Below, in pieces: positions 1 to 6,144 of a stretch of DNA of 24,396 nucleotides (its first letter is position 1; each line of letters starts with the position of its first letter). The position numbers and the translations under genes are program-made. A model generated the notes under the pieces. That model searched no databases. It was not told the origin of the DNA and saw only the letters and a program-made list of their open reading frames with translations. Source of the stretch: Peptoniphilus_A hominis (GTDB lineage: Bacteria > Bacillota > Clostridia > Tissierellales > Peptoniphilaceae); contig NZ_JBBMFO010000030.1 of assembly GCF_040096015.1 (NCBI RefSeq), positions 1 to 24,396 of the forward strand, in the 5' to 3' direction.

Positions 1-1
1 A

Positions 2-1420
2 GAAATGGCAGAAAAAAATTCTAATGCACAACTAGCAAGACAATTCATAATAGGACTACCAAAAGAATTATCTTTAAGTGAAAATAAAAACCTAGTCGAA
101 AGATTTATAAAAGAAAATCTAACATCACAAGGAATGATAGTAGATTATGCAATCCATGATGAGAGTCAAGATAAAAATGGAAATATCCATTGTCATATCA
201 TGACCATAATGCGACCCATAAACGAAAAAGGAGAGTTCTTAGCAAAGTCAAAAAAAGAATATATCCTAGATGAAAAAGGAGAAAAAGTATTAAACAAAAA
301 TGGAAAACCTAAAACAAGAAAAGTAGAACTAACAACCTGGAATGATAAAGGCAATGTAGAAAAATGGAGAGAAAATTTTTCAGACCTTTGCAATGAATAT
401 CTAGCAAAAAACAAGATAGAAAAAAGAGTAGACCATAGGAGTTTTAAAAGACAAAATTCAGATTATCTACCGACAATCCATTTAGGATCAGCAGCAAGTG
501 CAATGGAAAGAAAAGGAATAGAAACTGACAAGGGAAACTATAATAGAGAAATAAGAAAATATAATAACCTTGTAAAAACAATAAAAGAAGAGATAAAAAC
601 ATTAAAGGGTTGGATAGGAAATCTATTAGATAACCTATCTACTGCTTATGAAAAATTTAAGGATATAGAAAGAGATAAGGTAATAGACAACCCTAAACTT
701 TTCAATCTAACAAATTATCTATTAACTTATTCAGAAATTCAAAAAGAAAAAACTAAATATCTAAAAGGATATGCAAAAACTAATAAAGAAAAATATGACT
801 TCAAAAAGCTAACGAGTGCATATAGTTATTTAAGAAAAAATAATATAGAAACCATTAGTCAGTTACAAACAAAAATAGAAAGTTTAAAGTCTAATAGTTA
901 TAAGCTAAATAAAAAAGCAAAGACAATCCATAAAGAAATGGAAGATGTAGAAAAGAAAATTCTATACTATGAAATCTACAAAGCCAAAAAAGAAGTTTAC
1001 GAAGAATATCAAAAGAAAAACATATTCATAAAAGACGCATTCTATAATAAACATAAGAAAGATATAGACCAATATAAGGTAGTAAGAGAGAAATTAAAAA
1101 AACTCCTATCAGATAAGGAAAAACTAAGTCCTAAAAAATGGAATGAAGAAAAAAATCTTTTAATGGCAAATCTTGAAGAAATAAATAAAGAAAAAGACAA
1201 GATAAAAGATGAATACCAGGAAATTAATCATATAAAATATTCAGTAGATTTTGTAAACAAAGAACTTGGCATAGATTTATCCATAGAAATAGATAAGCTA
1301 ATAAAACAAGGTGAAAAACCAAGTGTAATAGCACAGATTAAAAAATTCCAAGACCAAGTTATTAAAGATAATGAATACAGAGAAAGTATGAAAAACAAGA
1401 AAATGGATCAAGAAAGATAA
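2..1420 (+). CDS. MobA/MobL-family relaxase, 5' end outside the window
   Basis: Conjugative-mobilisation relaxase that would nick oriT and pilot the strand. Residue numbers count from the ATG at 5. Visible are the metal-binding HxH motif (HCHIM, H62 and H64), H51 just before it, and the family block RVDHRSFKRQ at 141-150, preceded by the usual W-rich stretch (TTWND, EKWRENF). The rest, about residues 180-471, is Lys/Glu-rich and largely coiled coil, ending in PSVIAQIKKFQ and a basic tail. The frame is open to the left edge, and the ATG at 5 falls within the conserved AQLAR...LPKEL segment. The real N terminus, with the catalytic Tyr region (roughly 90-100 residues), is therefore upstream of the window. 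It leads the mobilisation module with PcfB. Family assignment is firm; subgroup is not. Confidence 0.88.
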   Translation, partial: EMAEKNSNAQLARQFIIGLPKELSLSENKNLVERFIKENLTSQGMIVDYAIHDESQDKNGNIHCHIMTIMRPINEKGEFLAKSKKEYILDEKGEKVLNKNGKPKTRKVELTTWNDKGNVEKWRENFSDLCNEYLAKNKIEKRVDHRSFKRQNSDYLPTIHLGSAASAMERKGIETDKGNYNREIRKYNNLVKTIKEEIKTLKGWIGNLLDNLSTAYEKFKDIERDKVIDNPKLFNLTNYLLTYSEIQKEKTKYLKGYAKTNKEKYDFKKLTSAYSYLRKNNIETISQLQTKIESLKSNSYKLNKKAKTIHKEMEDVEKKILYYEIYKAKKEVYEEYQKKNIFIKDAFYNKHKKDIDQYKVVREKLKKLLSDKEKLSPKKWNEEKNLLMANLEEINKEKDKIKDEYQEINHIKYSVDFVNKELGIDLSIEIDKLIKQGEKPSVIAQIKKFQDQVIKDNEYRESMKNKKMDQER

Positions 1421-1493
1421 GACCTGGTAAAAATATCTTATCCAAGCTATAATATGACCAAACAACTAAAGGCAGATCTAGGAGGTAATAGAG

Positions 1494-1667
1494 ATGAATA
1501 AAAGACAAGAGCTAATAGATGAACTCATAAAAGCAGATCAAGATGGAACATACAAAACATATAAAAGCACAGAAGAAATAAAAGCAATGAACAATGAAGA
1601 AGTGCAGATATTATATTCCAACATGAAAAACTATCTATCAGACAAAAGGACACACATAAACTACTAA
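1494..1667 (+). CDS. 57-aa hypothetical protein of the mobilisation module
   Basis: Small ORF starting MNKRQELIDELIK and ending DKRTHINY. It has a good ribosome site, GGAGG at 1481-1485, 8 nt before the ATG. It is acidic/polar, predicted helical, with no membrane segment or recognisable motif. It lies 73 bp after the relaxase in the same direction and its codon use (ATA, AAA, CTA) matches the relaxase, so it is probably co-transcribed with it. I do not recognise the family. Support is the ribosome site, codon use and position. Confidence 0.55.
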   Translation: MNKRQELIDELIKADQDGTYKTYKSTEEIKAMNNEEVQILYSNMKNYLSDKRTHINY

Positions 1668-1724
1668 AGGTGGAAAAGCATTGTAAGCTATTTTAAAGTA
1701 TAAAAGGTACAAATACCTAAGAAA

Positions 1725-1975
1725 GCTATATAAACATCAAAATAAGGCATTCCACCACCAAGAAAAATAAAATAAAAACAATCAAAGGGAAGTATAGAAA
1801 AATTAAAGCCTATACTTCCCTTTTTTTAATTCAAACAAAGGAGATAAAACATGATAAACGAAGAAATAAGCAAAGAAGCAGGGCAAGCAGCACAAACCAT
1901 AATATCATACACAATAAAGGCAGCAAAAGAATCAATCAACTTAGACAAAGAAATAAGAAAAAAGATGAATGATAC
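1725..1975 (+). repeat. Direct repeat copy A: leader, terminator and 5' end of pcfB
   Basis: About 251 bp nearly identical to 3198-3448, at a constant offset of 1473 bp with no gaps. It covers the leader containing GCATTCCACCACC, the terminator hairpin, the ribosome site and the first 41-42 codons of the PcfB-like gene. Only scattered single-base differences are seen. The left edge overlaps the right end of the AbiEii remnant seen next to copy B, so the duplication and the AbiE insertion share a history. Confidence 0.9.
1787..1827 (+). terminator. Rho-independent terminator in repeat copy A
   Basis: Perfect 11-bp stem GGGAAGTATAG (1787-1797) with CTATACTTCCC (1810-1820), followed by seven T (1821-1827). 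It ends 23 bp before the ATG of the truncated pcfB copy, with the ribosome site between. It could be an attenuator rather than a simple end-of-operon signal. Confidence 0.85.
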
Positions 1976-1982
1976 AATATAG
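1851..1982 (+). pseudogene. Truncated duplicate of the PcfB-like gene
   Basis: Starts MINEEISKEAGQAAQTIISY like the intact gene at 3324 and follows it for about 42 codons (one clear substitution, LDKE for LEKE). After MNDT it hits a TAG at 1980-1982, where the sequence switches to an AbiE remnant. The start and ribosome site (AAAGGAGA) are intact, so a 43-aa peptide could still be made. It lacks the conserved central DUF3801 region. It is a deletion product of a once complete copy. Confidence 0.85.
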
Positions 1983-2090
1983 TAGACTATATAAAATAGA
2001 AGATGAGGTTAGAAAATACGTGGATGTATTATTATGATTAATATCGAGAGTATAAAGGGCAAGATAAGAAGTATGGCAGAGAAGAAAAAT
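1981..2090 (+). pseudogene. AbiE remnant: 3' end of abiEi and 5' end of abiEii
   Basis: These 110 bp align without gaps to 9792-9901, the junction of the intact abiEi and abiEii genes, with about 11 mismatches by eye. The piece includes the region corresponding to the abiEi stop and abiEii start (here ATGATTAATATCGAGAG). The abiEii frame then runs into TAG at 2091-2093, where similarity ends. A matching downstream piece lies at 3084-3207. Confidence 0.85.
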
Positions 2091-2130
2091 AGTATAAACA
2101 TGTGATGCTATAATATTTGTATTAGCATTA

Positions 2131-2146
2131 TTGGGTATAATTTAAT
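2131..2146 (+). promoter_or_regulatory. Probable -10 region of the AraC/GyrI gene
   Basis: TTGGGTATAATTTAAT contains a consensus TATAAT at 2136-2141, about 43 bp before the chosen start. No good -35 at 17 bp is seen. The same 16-mer occurs at 16881-16896, before the other AraC-family gene. A second TATAAT lies at 2109-2114. Confidence 0.5.
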
Positions 2147-2183
2147 ATATCCTTGTACAATTTAAATGAAAGGTGGTAGAAAT

Positions 2184-3032
2184 ATGGATATAATGAAATC
2201 TTTTAACTTAGCAATAGACTATATTGAAGATAACTTAACTGATGAACTTGATGAAAAAGAAATAACACGGATAACAGGATATTCATTTCCAATGTTTTCA
2301 AGAATATTTTCAATCATATCAGGATATTCATTATCTGAATATATAAGGTTAAGAAAGATGACAAATGCTGCAATTGATTTAAAAAATTCAGATAAAAGAA
2401 TTATAGACATCGCAATAAAATATGGTTATAATTCTCAAGATTCTTTTGCCTTAGCTTTTAAAAATTTTCATAAGCTAACTCCAGGACAAGTAAAAAGAGG
2501 ACAAAAGTATCAATATTTCCCAAGAATCTACTTTTCAATTTCAGTTCAAGGAGGAAATCAAATGGATATTAAGATTGAGAAAAAGAAAGCGTTTAAAGTA
2601 GCTGGTATTAAATCAGATGTAACTAAAAGTTCAAATTTCCCAAAAGTTTGGGATAGACTGGTTGAAAAAGTACCAAGAGAAAAATTTGAAGAGTTTGGTA
2701 ATGGTCAAATCTTTGGCGTAGGATATGACTATATAATGGATGAAGAAAATTCATTTATATACTTAGCTGGTTTTGATTTGACGGATGAGGTAAAAGCTGA
2801 GGAATTAGGTTTAGATATACTCAGCATTCCTGAAAAAGAGTATGCTATTGTAAGCTTAGAAGGTCCTATACCAAAGTGCATTCACGAAGGATGGAAGTAT
2901 ATTATTTCATATTTCTTCCCAAAAGAAGGATATAGACATGATGAAAGTCCCGATTTTGAAGTATATGGAGATGGAGATCCTAATTCAGAAGATTATAAAA
3001 TGGAATTATGGGTTCCTATAGTAAAAGAATAA
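2184..3032 (+). CDS. AraC-family regulator with GyrI-like effector-binding domain
   Basis: 282-aa transcription factor. Residues about 8-105 are the two-helix-turn-helix AraC DNA-binding domain (ITGYSFPMFSRIFSIISGYSLSEYIRLRK, then IIDIAIKYGYNSQDSFALAFKNFHKLTPGQVKRG). Residues about 128-282 are a GyrI-like/AraC effector-binding domain (KIEKKKAFKVAGIK ... MELWVPI), which in relatives binds small, often cationic drugs. I chose ATG 2184 over 2166 because AAGGTGG (2170-2176) gives the right spacing. It stands alone with its own terminator at 3050-3078, and no drug transporter is adjacent. It sits inside a disrupted AbiE copy, so it arrived as a single-gene cassette of about 1 kb. Its regulon is unknown; multidrug or stress response is an inference from the domain. 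Confidence 0.88.
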   Translation: MDIMKSFNLAIDYIEDNLTDELDEKEITRITGYSFPMFSRIFSIISGYSLSEYIRLRKMTNAAIDLKNSDKRIIDIAIKYGYNSQDSFALAFKNFHKLTPGQVKRGQKYQYFPRIYFSISVQGGNQMDIKIEKKKAFKVAGIKSDVTKSSNFPKVWDRLVEKVPREKFEEFGNGQIFGVGYDYIMDEENSFIYLAGFDLTDEVKAEELGLDILSIPEKEYAIVSLEGPIPKCIHEGWKYIISYFFPKEGYRHDESPDFEVYGDGDPNSEDYKMELWVPIVKE

Positions 3033-3049
3033 TTTAAATTTGTGTAACG

Positions 3050-3078
3050 GCATCTATCAAAATGGTAGGTGCTTTTTT
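3050..3078 (+). terminator. Terminator of the AraC/GyrI gene
   Basis: Stem GCATCTATC (3050-3058) with GGTAGGTGC (3064-3072), 9 bp including two G-T pairs, loop AAAAT, then six T. It lies 17 bp after the stop codon. Confidence 0.8.
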
Positions 3079-3083
3079 GATTG

Positions 3084-3207
3084 CTATTAGTAAAAATAGG
3101 AATAAGTAAAAGTCCTATGAAACTTGACCTAACAATGGGAGAAGCAACAATACCAAGGAAAATAGAATACATCTATCCATGTATCTTTAGCAAAGAAGCT
3201 ATAAAAA
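3084..3207 (+). pseudogene. AbiE remnant: middle of abiEii
   Basis: Aligns without gaps to 10208-10331 of the intact abiEii gene. Best conserved are ATGAAACTTGACCTAACAA (coding MKLDLT, a nucleotidyltransferase motif in the intact toxin) and the stretch coding EYIYPCIFSKE. The first 30 bp are more diverged. It continues directly into repeat copy B. With 1981-2090 it shows the AraC/GyrI cassette now occupies the place of about 306 bp of abiEii. Confidence 0.85.
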
Positions 3208-3448
3208 CATCAAAATAAAGCATTCCACCACCGAGAAAAATAAAATAAAAACAATCAAAGGGAAGTATAGAAAAATTAAAGCCTATACTTCCCTTTTTTT
3301 AATTCAAACAAAGGAGATAAAACATGATAAACGAAGAAATAAGCAAAGAAGCAGGTCAAGCAGCACAAACCATAATATCATACACAATAAAGGCAGCAAA
3401 AGAATCAATCAATTTAGAAAAAGAAATACGAAAAAAGATGAATGATAC
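3198..3448 (+). repeat. Direct repeat copy B: leader, terminator and 5' end of pcfB
   Basis: Partner of 1725-1975 (offset 1473). This copy continues into the full-length PcfB-like gene. Two direct repeats of about 250 bp in the same orientation are a substrate for RecA-dependent loss of everything between them, which is the AbiE remnants and the AraC/GyrI gene. Confidence 0.9.
3260..3300 (+). terminator. Terminator/attenuator directly before pcfB
   Basis: Same 11-bp perfect hairpin as in copy A (GGGAAGTATAG 3260-3270, CTATACTTCCC 3283-3293) and seven T to 3300. The pcfB ribosome site (AAAGGAGA) follows within 10 bp and the ATG at 24 bp. No promoter fits between, so pcfB transcription must read through it or start inside it. 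Confidence 0.85.
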
Positions 3449-3851
3449 TTTAGAAAAAACAAACGGAAACTTAAAAAGTCTTATGGGAGATGAAATGAAA
3501 ATAAAAGACCTCTACAAAAAAGGACAACTAGAAAATATAAGCATAGATCAGAGCAATCTAAAAGACTTAAAAAAAGAACTAAAGAAACTTGGAGTAAGTT
3601 TCTCAGTAATGAAAAACACAGAAAGCAAAAACTATGAAATATTCTTCCAAGCCAAAGACATAAAAGTAATGGAATATACCTTTAAGCAAGTCGTAGCCAA
3701 AGAAAATAAAAAAGAAAAAGAAAGTATCCTAAAACAAATAAAGAAATACAAAGACCTATCCAAGAACAAGGATAAGACAAAAGAAAAAGTCAAAAGAAAA
3801 GTAAAAGAAAAAGTAAAACCAAATAAAAAAGATATGACCAGAGAAATATAA
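3324..3851 (+). CDS. PcfB-family protein (DUF3801), conjugation accessory
   Basis: 175-aa soluble protein. The conserved DUF3801 core spans about residues 45-135: GEMKIKDLYKKGQ-like entry, ISIDQSNLKDLKKELKKLGVSFSVMK, then YEIFFQAKDIKVMEYTFKQVV. The C-terminal 45 residues are an extremely Lys-rich tail. In pCF10-type systems PcfB helps dock the relaxase-DNA complex on the coupling protein, which fits its place after a relaxase. The coupling protein (TcpA/PcfC) is not in the window. Start ATG 3324 has AAAGGAGA 8 nt upstream. A terminator lies just before it and a truncated duplicate 1.5 kb upstream. Family call is good; whether the element still moves is unknown. Confidence 0.82.
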   Translation: MINEEISKEAGQAAQTIISYTIKAAKESINLEKEIRKKMNDTLEKTNGNLKSLMGDEMKIKDLYKKGQLENISIDQSNLKDLKKELKKLGVSFSVMKNTESKNYEIFFQAKDIKVMEYTFKQVVAKENKKEKESILKQIKKYKDLSKNKDKTKEKVKRKVKEKVKPNKKDMTREI

Positions 3852-3876
3852 GGGAGTAACGAAAAGTTACACCCTT
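3850..3876 (+). other. Conserved hairpin after pcfB
   Basis: AAGGGAGTAAC (3850-3860) and GTTACACCCTT (3866-3876) pair over 10 bp around a central A-A mismatch, with loop GAAAA. The left arm begins in the pcfB stop codon. No T run follows, so it is not a standard terminator. A second copy with the same mismatch is at 9147-9175; both lie close to a 23-bp dyad array. Confidence 0.7.
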
Positions 3877-3893
3877 AAATAACCATAATAACA

Positions 3894-3962
3894 AGACTTC
3901 CGAAAAGCAGAAGTCCAGAATTCCGAAAATCGGAAATCAAGAATTTCGATTATCGAAAATCA
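3894..3962 (+). repeat. Three tandem 23-bp dyad repeats (iteron-like array 1)
   Basis: Three contiguous units of exactly 23 bp start at 3894, 3917 and 3940, each beginning AGA. The middle unit holds the perfect dyad TTCCGAAAATCGGAA; the third is TTTCGATTATCGAAA with compensatory changes on both arms; the first is a weaker dyad. The array ends 14 bp before the start of the decayed replisome-organizer gene. Phased repeats before a replication gene suggest initiator- or repressor-binding sites. Confidence 0.85.
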
Positions 3963-3976
3963 AGAAAGGAGCAGAT

Positions 3977-4128
3977 ATGGCAACAAACAAAAAATATTAT
4001 TGAATAAAATTAAAAGAAGAATTTTTCACAGACAAAATAAACAGAGGACATTGTCCTTAATGAGTCCAACCCATGTCCGACAAGAGATAGAGAAAGATAT
4101 AGAGATAGATAAAGAGAGAGAGAGATAG
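3977..4128 (+). pseudogene. Decayed phage-type replisome organizer
   Basis: After the ribosome site AAGGAG the frame reads MATNKKYY, then TGA at 4001-4003, then IKLKEEFFTDKIN. This is the start of the phage replisome organizer N-terminal family, where the stop sits at a usual Trp position. A large internal deletion then joins a frame reading MSPTHVRQEIEKDIEID (4060 on), the charged linker typical of the same proteins, ending at TAG 4126. Most of the winged-helix domain and all of the C-terminal domain are gone. It was probably replaced functionally by the gene at 5443. Confidence 0.72.
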
Positions 4129-4145
4129 AAAAGATTTAACATTTT

Positions 4146-4154
4146 TGGTATAAT
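4146..4154 (+). promoter_or_regulatory. Extended -10 upstream of the YhcG-type gene
   Basis: TGGTATAAT is an extended -10 (TGN-TATAAT). Two short inverted repeats follow: CACATT/AATGTG (4155-4176) and AGCTT/AAGCT (about 4191-4209). The leader to the start codon is about 130 nt. Confidence 0.45.
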
Positions 4155-4290
4155 CACATTAATTAAACTAAATGTGTAGTGATAAAATGAGCTTGTTTAC
4201 CGTAAGCTGATTGTGATAAAAAGATTAAAACTCCCACCATTGGTGCAAGAAATAGAATAAAATAAAGAAAATCAGATTGGAGTGATGAGA

Positions 4291-5361
4291 ATGGATAAAA
4301 AAGATGTAGCTATTATAGGAGATAGTGAATATATAAAAATGCTTGAGAAAATAAAAAAATCATATACGAGCAGGCAACTTAAAGCAGCAGTTTCGGTCAA
4401 TTCTGAAATGCTAAAGTTTTATTATAGTTTAGGAGAAGAAATTATTAGCTTAAAGGCAGAAAGCAGATGGGGTAGCGGATTCTATAAAAAATTAAGTTCG
4501 GATTTAAAAAATGAAATTCCCAATGTTAAAGGATTTTCTGTTACTAATTTAAAATATATGAAAAAATTTTATGAAATGTATTCGCCATTAAATCGTCCAC
4601 AAGCTGTGGACGATTTACAAATATCTAAAGTCGGCGGAGATTTTAATATGATTTTTAGTATCCCATGGGGACATCAAAGATATATTATGGATAGATGTGA
4701 GGGAAATTTGAATAAAGCATTTTTCTTTATATCTAAAACATTAGAAAATAGCTGGAGTAGAGCTGTGCTTTTAAATTTCTTGGATACAGATCTATTTGAA
4801 AGACAAGGAAAAGCAATAACAAATTTCACAAATAATTTGCCTGCTACACAAAGTGATTTAGCCAATGAAATGACAAGAGATCCGTATAATTTTGACTTTA
4901 TATCTATAAGGCAAAATTATGATGAAAAAGAATTGAAAGACGCTTTGATGGATAATATTCAAAAATTCTTATTGGAGCTAGGGACAGGTTTTTCGTTCGT
5001 GGGCAGAGAATATAGACTTGTCGTTGGAAATTCAGAAGAATTTATTGATATGTTATTCTACAACATTAAGCTTCATTGCTATGTAGTTGTGGAGGTTAAA
5101 ATTTCCGCATTTAAACCTGCGGATATAGGACAACTTGGAACCTATGTAACATCTGTAAACCATATATTAAAGGGAGATGGGGATAATCAAACAATAGGTC
5201 TTTTAATCTGTAAGACAAAGGATAATGTATTGGCAAAATATGCTTCTGAAAGCTCAAGAGAGCCTATTGGAATTTCAGAATATCATCTACAAAACTTAAT
5301 TCCTGAAAGTTTAAAGGGAGCATTACCAACCATAGAAGAAATTGAAAACGAACTAAAATAA
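4291..5361 (+). CDS. YhcG/DUF1016-family PD-(D/E)xK nuclease
   Basis: 356-aa protein, full length for the family. The N-terminal DUF1016 domain covers about 15-185 (SRWGSGFYKKLSSDLKNE, GFSVTNLKYMKKFYEMY, IPWGHQRYIM, LENSWSRAVL). The C-terminal nuclease domain covers about 200-345 and carries D253 (EEFIDMLFYN) and E268-x-K270 (VVVEVK), the expected catalytic triad. I chose ATG 4291 because GGAG (4279-4282) is 8 nt upstream; a GTG at 4282 has no ribosome site. It is monocistronic, with its own terminator at 5388. Relatives are predicted DNA nucleases found alone or near restriction-modification genes; function here is unproven. It lies between two replication genes. A 29-bp palindrome inside it (4589-4617) codes for LNRPQAVDDL. 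Confidence 0.88.
   Translation: MDKKDVAIIGDSEYIKMLEKIKKSYTSRQLKAAVSVNSEMLKFYYSLGEEIISLKAESRWGSGFYKKLSSDLKNEIPNVKGFSVTNLKYMKKFYEMYSPLNRPQAVDDLQISKVGGDFNMIFSIPWGHQRYIMDRCEGNLNKAFFFISKTLENSWSRAVLLNFLDTDLFERQGKAITNFTNNLPATQSDLANEMTRDPYNFDFISIRQNYDEKELKDALMDNIQKFLLELGTGFSFVGREYRLVVGNSEEFIDMLFYNIKLHCYVVVEVKISAFKPADIGQLGTYVTSVNHILKGDGDNQTIGLLICKTKDNVLAKYASESSREPIGISEYHLQNLIPESLKGALPTIEEIENELK
4589..4617 (+). repeat. Perfect 12-bp-arm palindrome inside the nuclease gene
   Basis: TAAATCGTCCAC (4589-4600), loop AAGCT, then GTGGACGATTTA (4606-4617). It is in frame and falls in the linker after KKFYEMYS, before the IPWGH motif. It could be a small palindromic insertion or a conserved hairpin in the mRNA. 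Confidence 0.8.
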
Positions 5362-5387
5362 ATTTTAAAAACATAATAAATGTACAC

Positions 5388-5420
5388 AAGGCGGTAGAAG
5401 TAAAACCTATCGTCTTTTTT
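5388..5420 (+). terminator. Terminator of the YhcG-type gene
   Basis: AAGGCGGTAG (5388-5397) pairs with CTATCGTCTT (5407-5416), 10 bp with two G-T pairs, running into T residues to 5420. It lies between the nuclease stop and the ribosome site of the next gene. Confidence 0.82.
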
Positions 5421-5442
5421 ATTTGAAGAAAGGTAGGAGAGC

Positions 5443-6144
5443 ATGGCAGATAAAAGAATGTTTTCACTAAAGATAGTGGATAGCGACTTATTTTTAGATA
5501 TGCCACTAAGTAGTCAATGCCTATATTTTCATCTATCAATGAGGGCAGATGATGATGGTTTTGTAAATAATCCTAAGAAAATCATCAAGATTATCGGAGC
5601 AAATGAAGATGACCTAAAAATACTTATTGCCAAAGGCTTTGTAATAGTCTTTGATCAGGGAATTATCGTCATTACTCATTGGAAGATAAATAACTTTATT
5701 AGAAAAGACAGATATAAGCCAACAATGTATATCGATCAGAAACAACAGCTTTATCAAACGGAAAACGGAGCATATATTTCAGAAGAAAAAGTTGGTTGTC
5801 ATCTGGTTAACCAAAGGTTGTCAAGTGGTCAACCCAGTATAGGTAAGGGTAGATTAGATAAGGTTAGTATAGATAAGGGGAGAGAAGAACAGTCCACCCC
5901 CATTTTTTATGGAGAATATCAAAATGTTCGATTAACTGAAGAAGAATATAAAAAACTTAAAGAAAAACTAAACTCACACACAGGCATAATGATAAATAAA
6001 CTATCAAGATACATGAAAAGCAGTGGCAAGACCTATCAAAACCACTATGCAACAATCTTAAAATGGTATGAAGAAGATAAAGACAAACTAAGACATCAAG
6101 GAGGAAATAAAAAAATGAACTATGACGTAGGAGAATCTTTATAG
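5443..6144 (+). CDS. Replisome organizer-like replication protein
   Basis: 233-aa protein of the phage/ICE replisome-organizer type. Residues 1-95 form a winged-helix DNA-binding domain (FSLKIVDSDLFLDMPLSSQCLYFHLSMRADDDGFV ... ITHWKINNFIRKDRYKPT). A variable linker runs about 110-150. The conserved C-terminal block is about 153-212 (YQNVRLTEEEYKKLKEKL, MINKLSRYMKSSGKTYQNHYATILKWYEED), as in proteins that recruit a DnaC/DnaI-type helicase loader. ATG 5443 follows AGGAGAGC. The linker DNA holds 4 x 11-bp and 3 x 15-bp repeats, a likely origin within the gene. No helicase loader follows; the region after it is decayed. Confidence 0.8.
   Translation: MADKRMFSLKIVDSDLFLDMPLSSQCLYFHLSMRADDDGFVNNPKKIIKIIGANEDDLKILIAKGFVIVFDQGIIVITHWKINNFIRKDRYKPTMYIDQKQQLYQTENGAYISEEKVGCHLVNQRLSSGQPSIGKGRLDKVSIDKGREEQSTPIFYGEYQNVRLTEEEYKKLKEKLNSHTGIMINKLSRYMKSSGKTYQNHYATILKWYEEDKDKLRHQGGNKKMNYDVGESL
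5794..5837 (+). repeat. Four 11-bp iterons within the replication gene
   Basis: Units start at 5794, 5805, 5816 and 5827, exactly 11 bp apart: GGTTGTCA, GGTTAACC, GGTTGTCA and GGTCAACC, each followed by three variable bases. One unit per helical turn, in the linker between the DNA-binding and C-terminal domains, is the usual layout of origin iterons inside replisome-organizer genes. Confidence 0.75.
5841..5885 (+). repeat. Three 15-bp repeats within the replication gene
   Basis: Units start at 5841, 5856 and 5871, sharing AGRTAAGG (R = A or G) at each start. They follow the 11-bp array by 3 bp and code for the charged linker IGKGRLDKVSIDKG. The 15-bp period is five codons, so it may reflect protein repeats as well as DNA sites. 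Confidence 0.65.

Noticed and set aside
4080..4130. GA-rich simple repeat as a separate element
   Set aside because: It reads as the charged linker (EIEKDIEID) of a replisome-organizer gene in frame with MSPTHVRQ, so it is part of that remnant.
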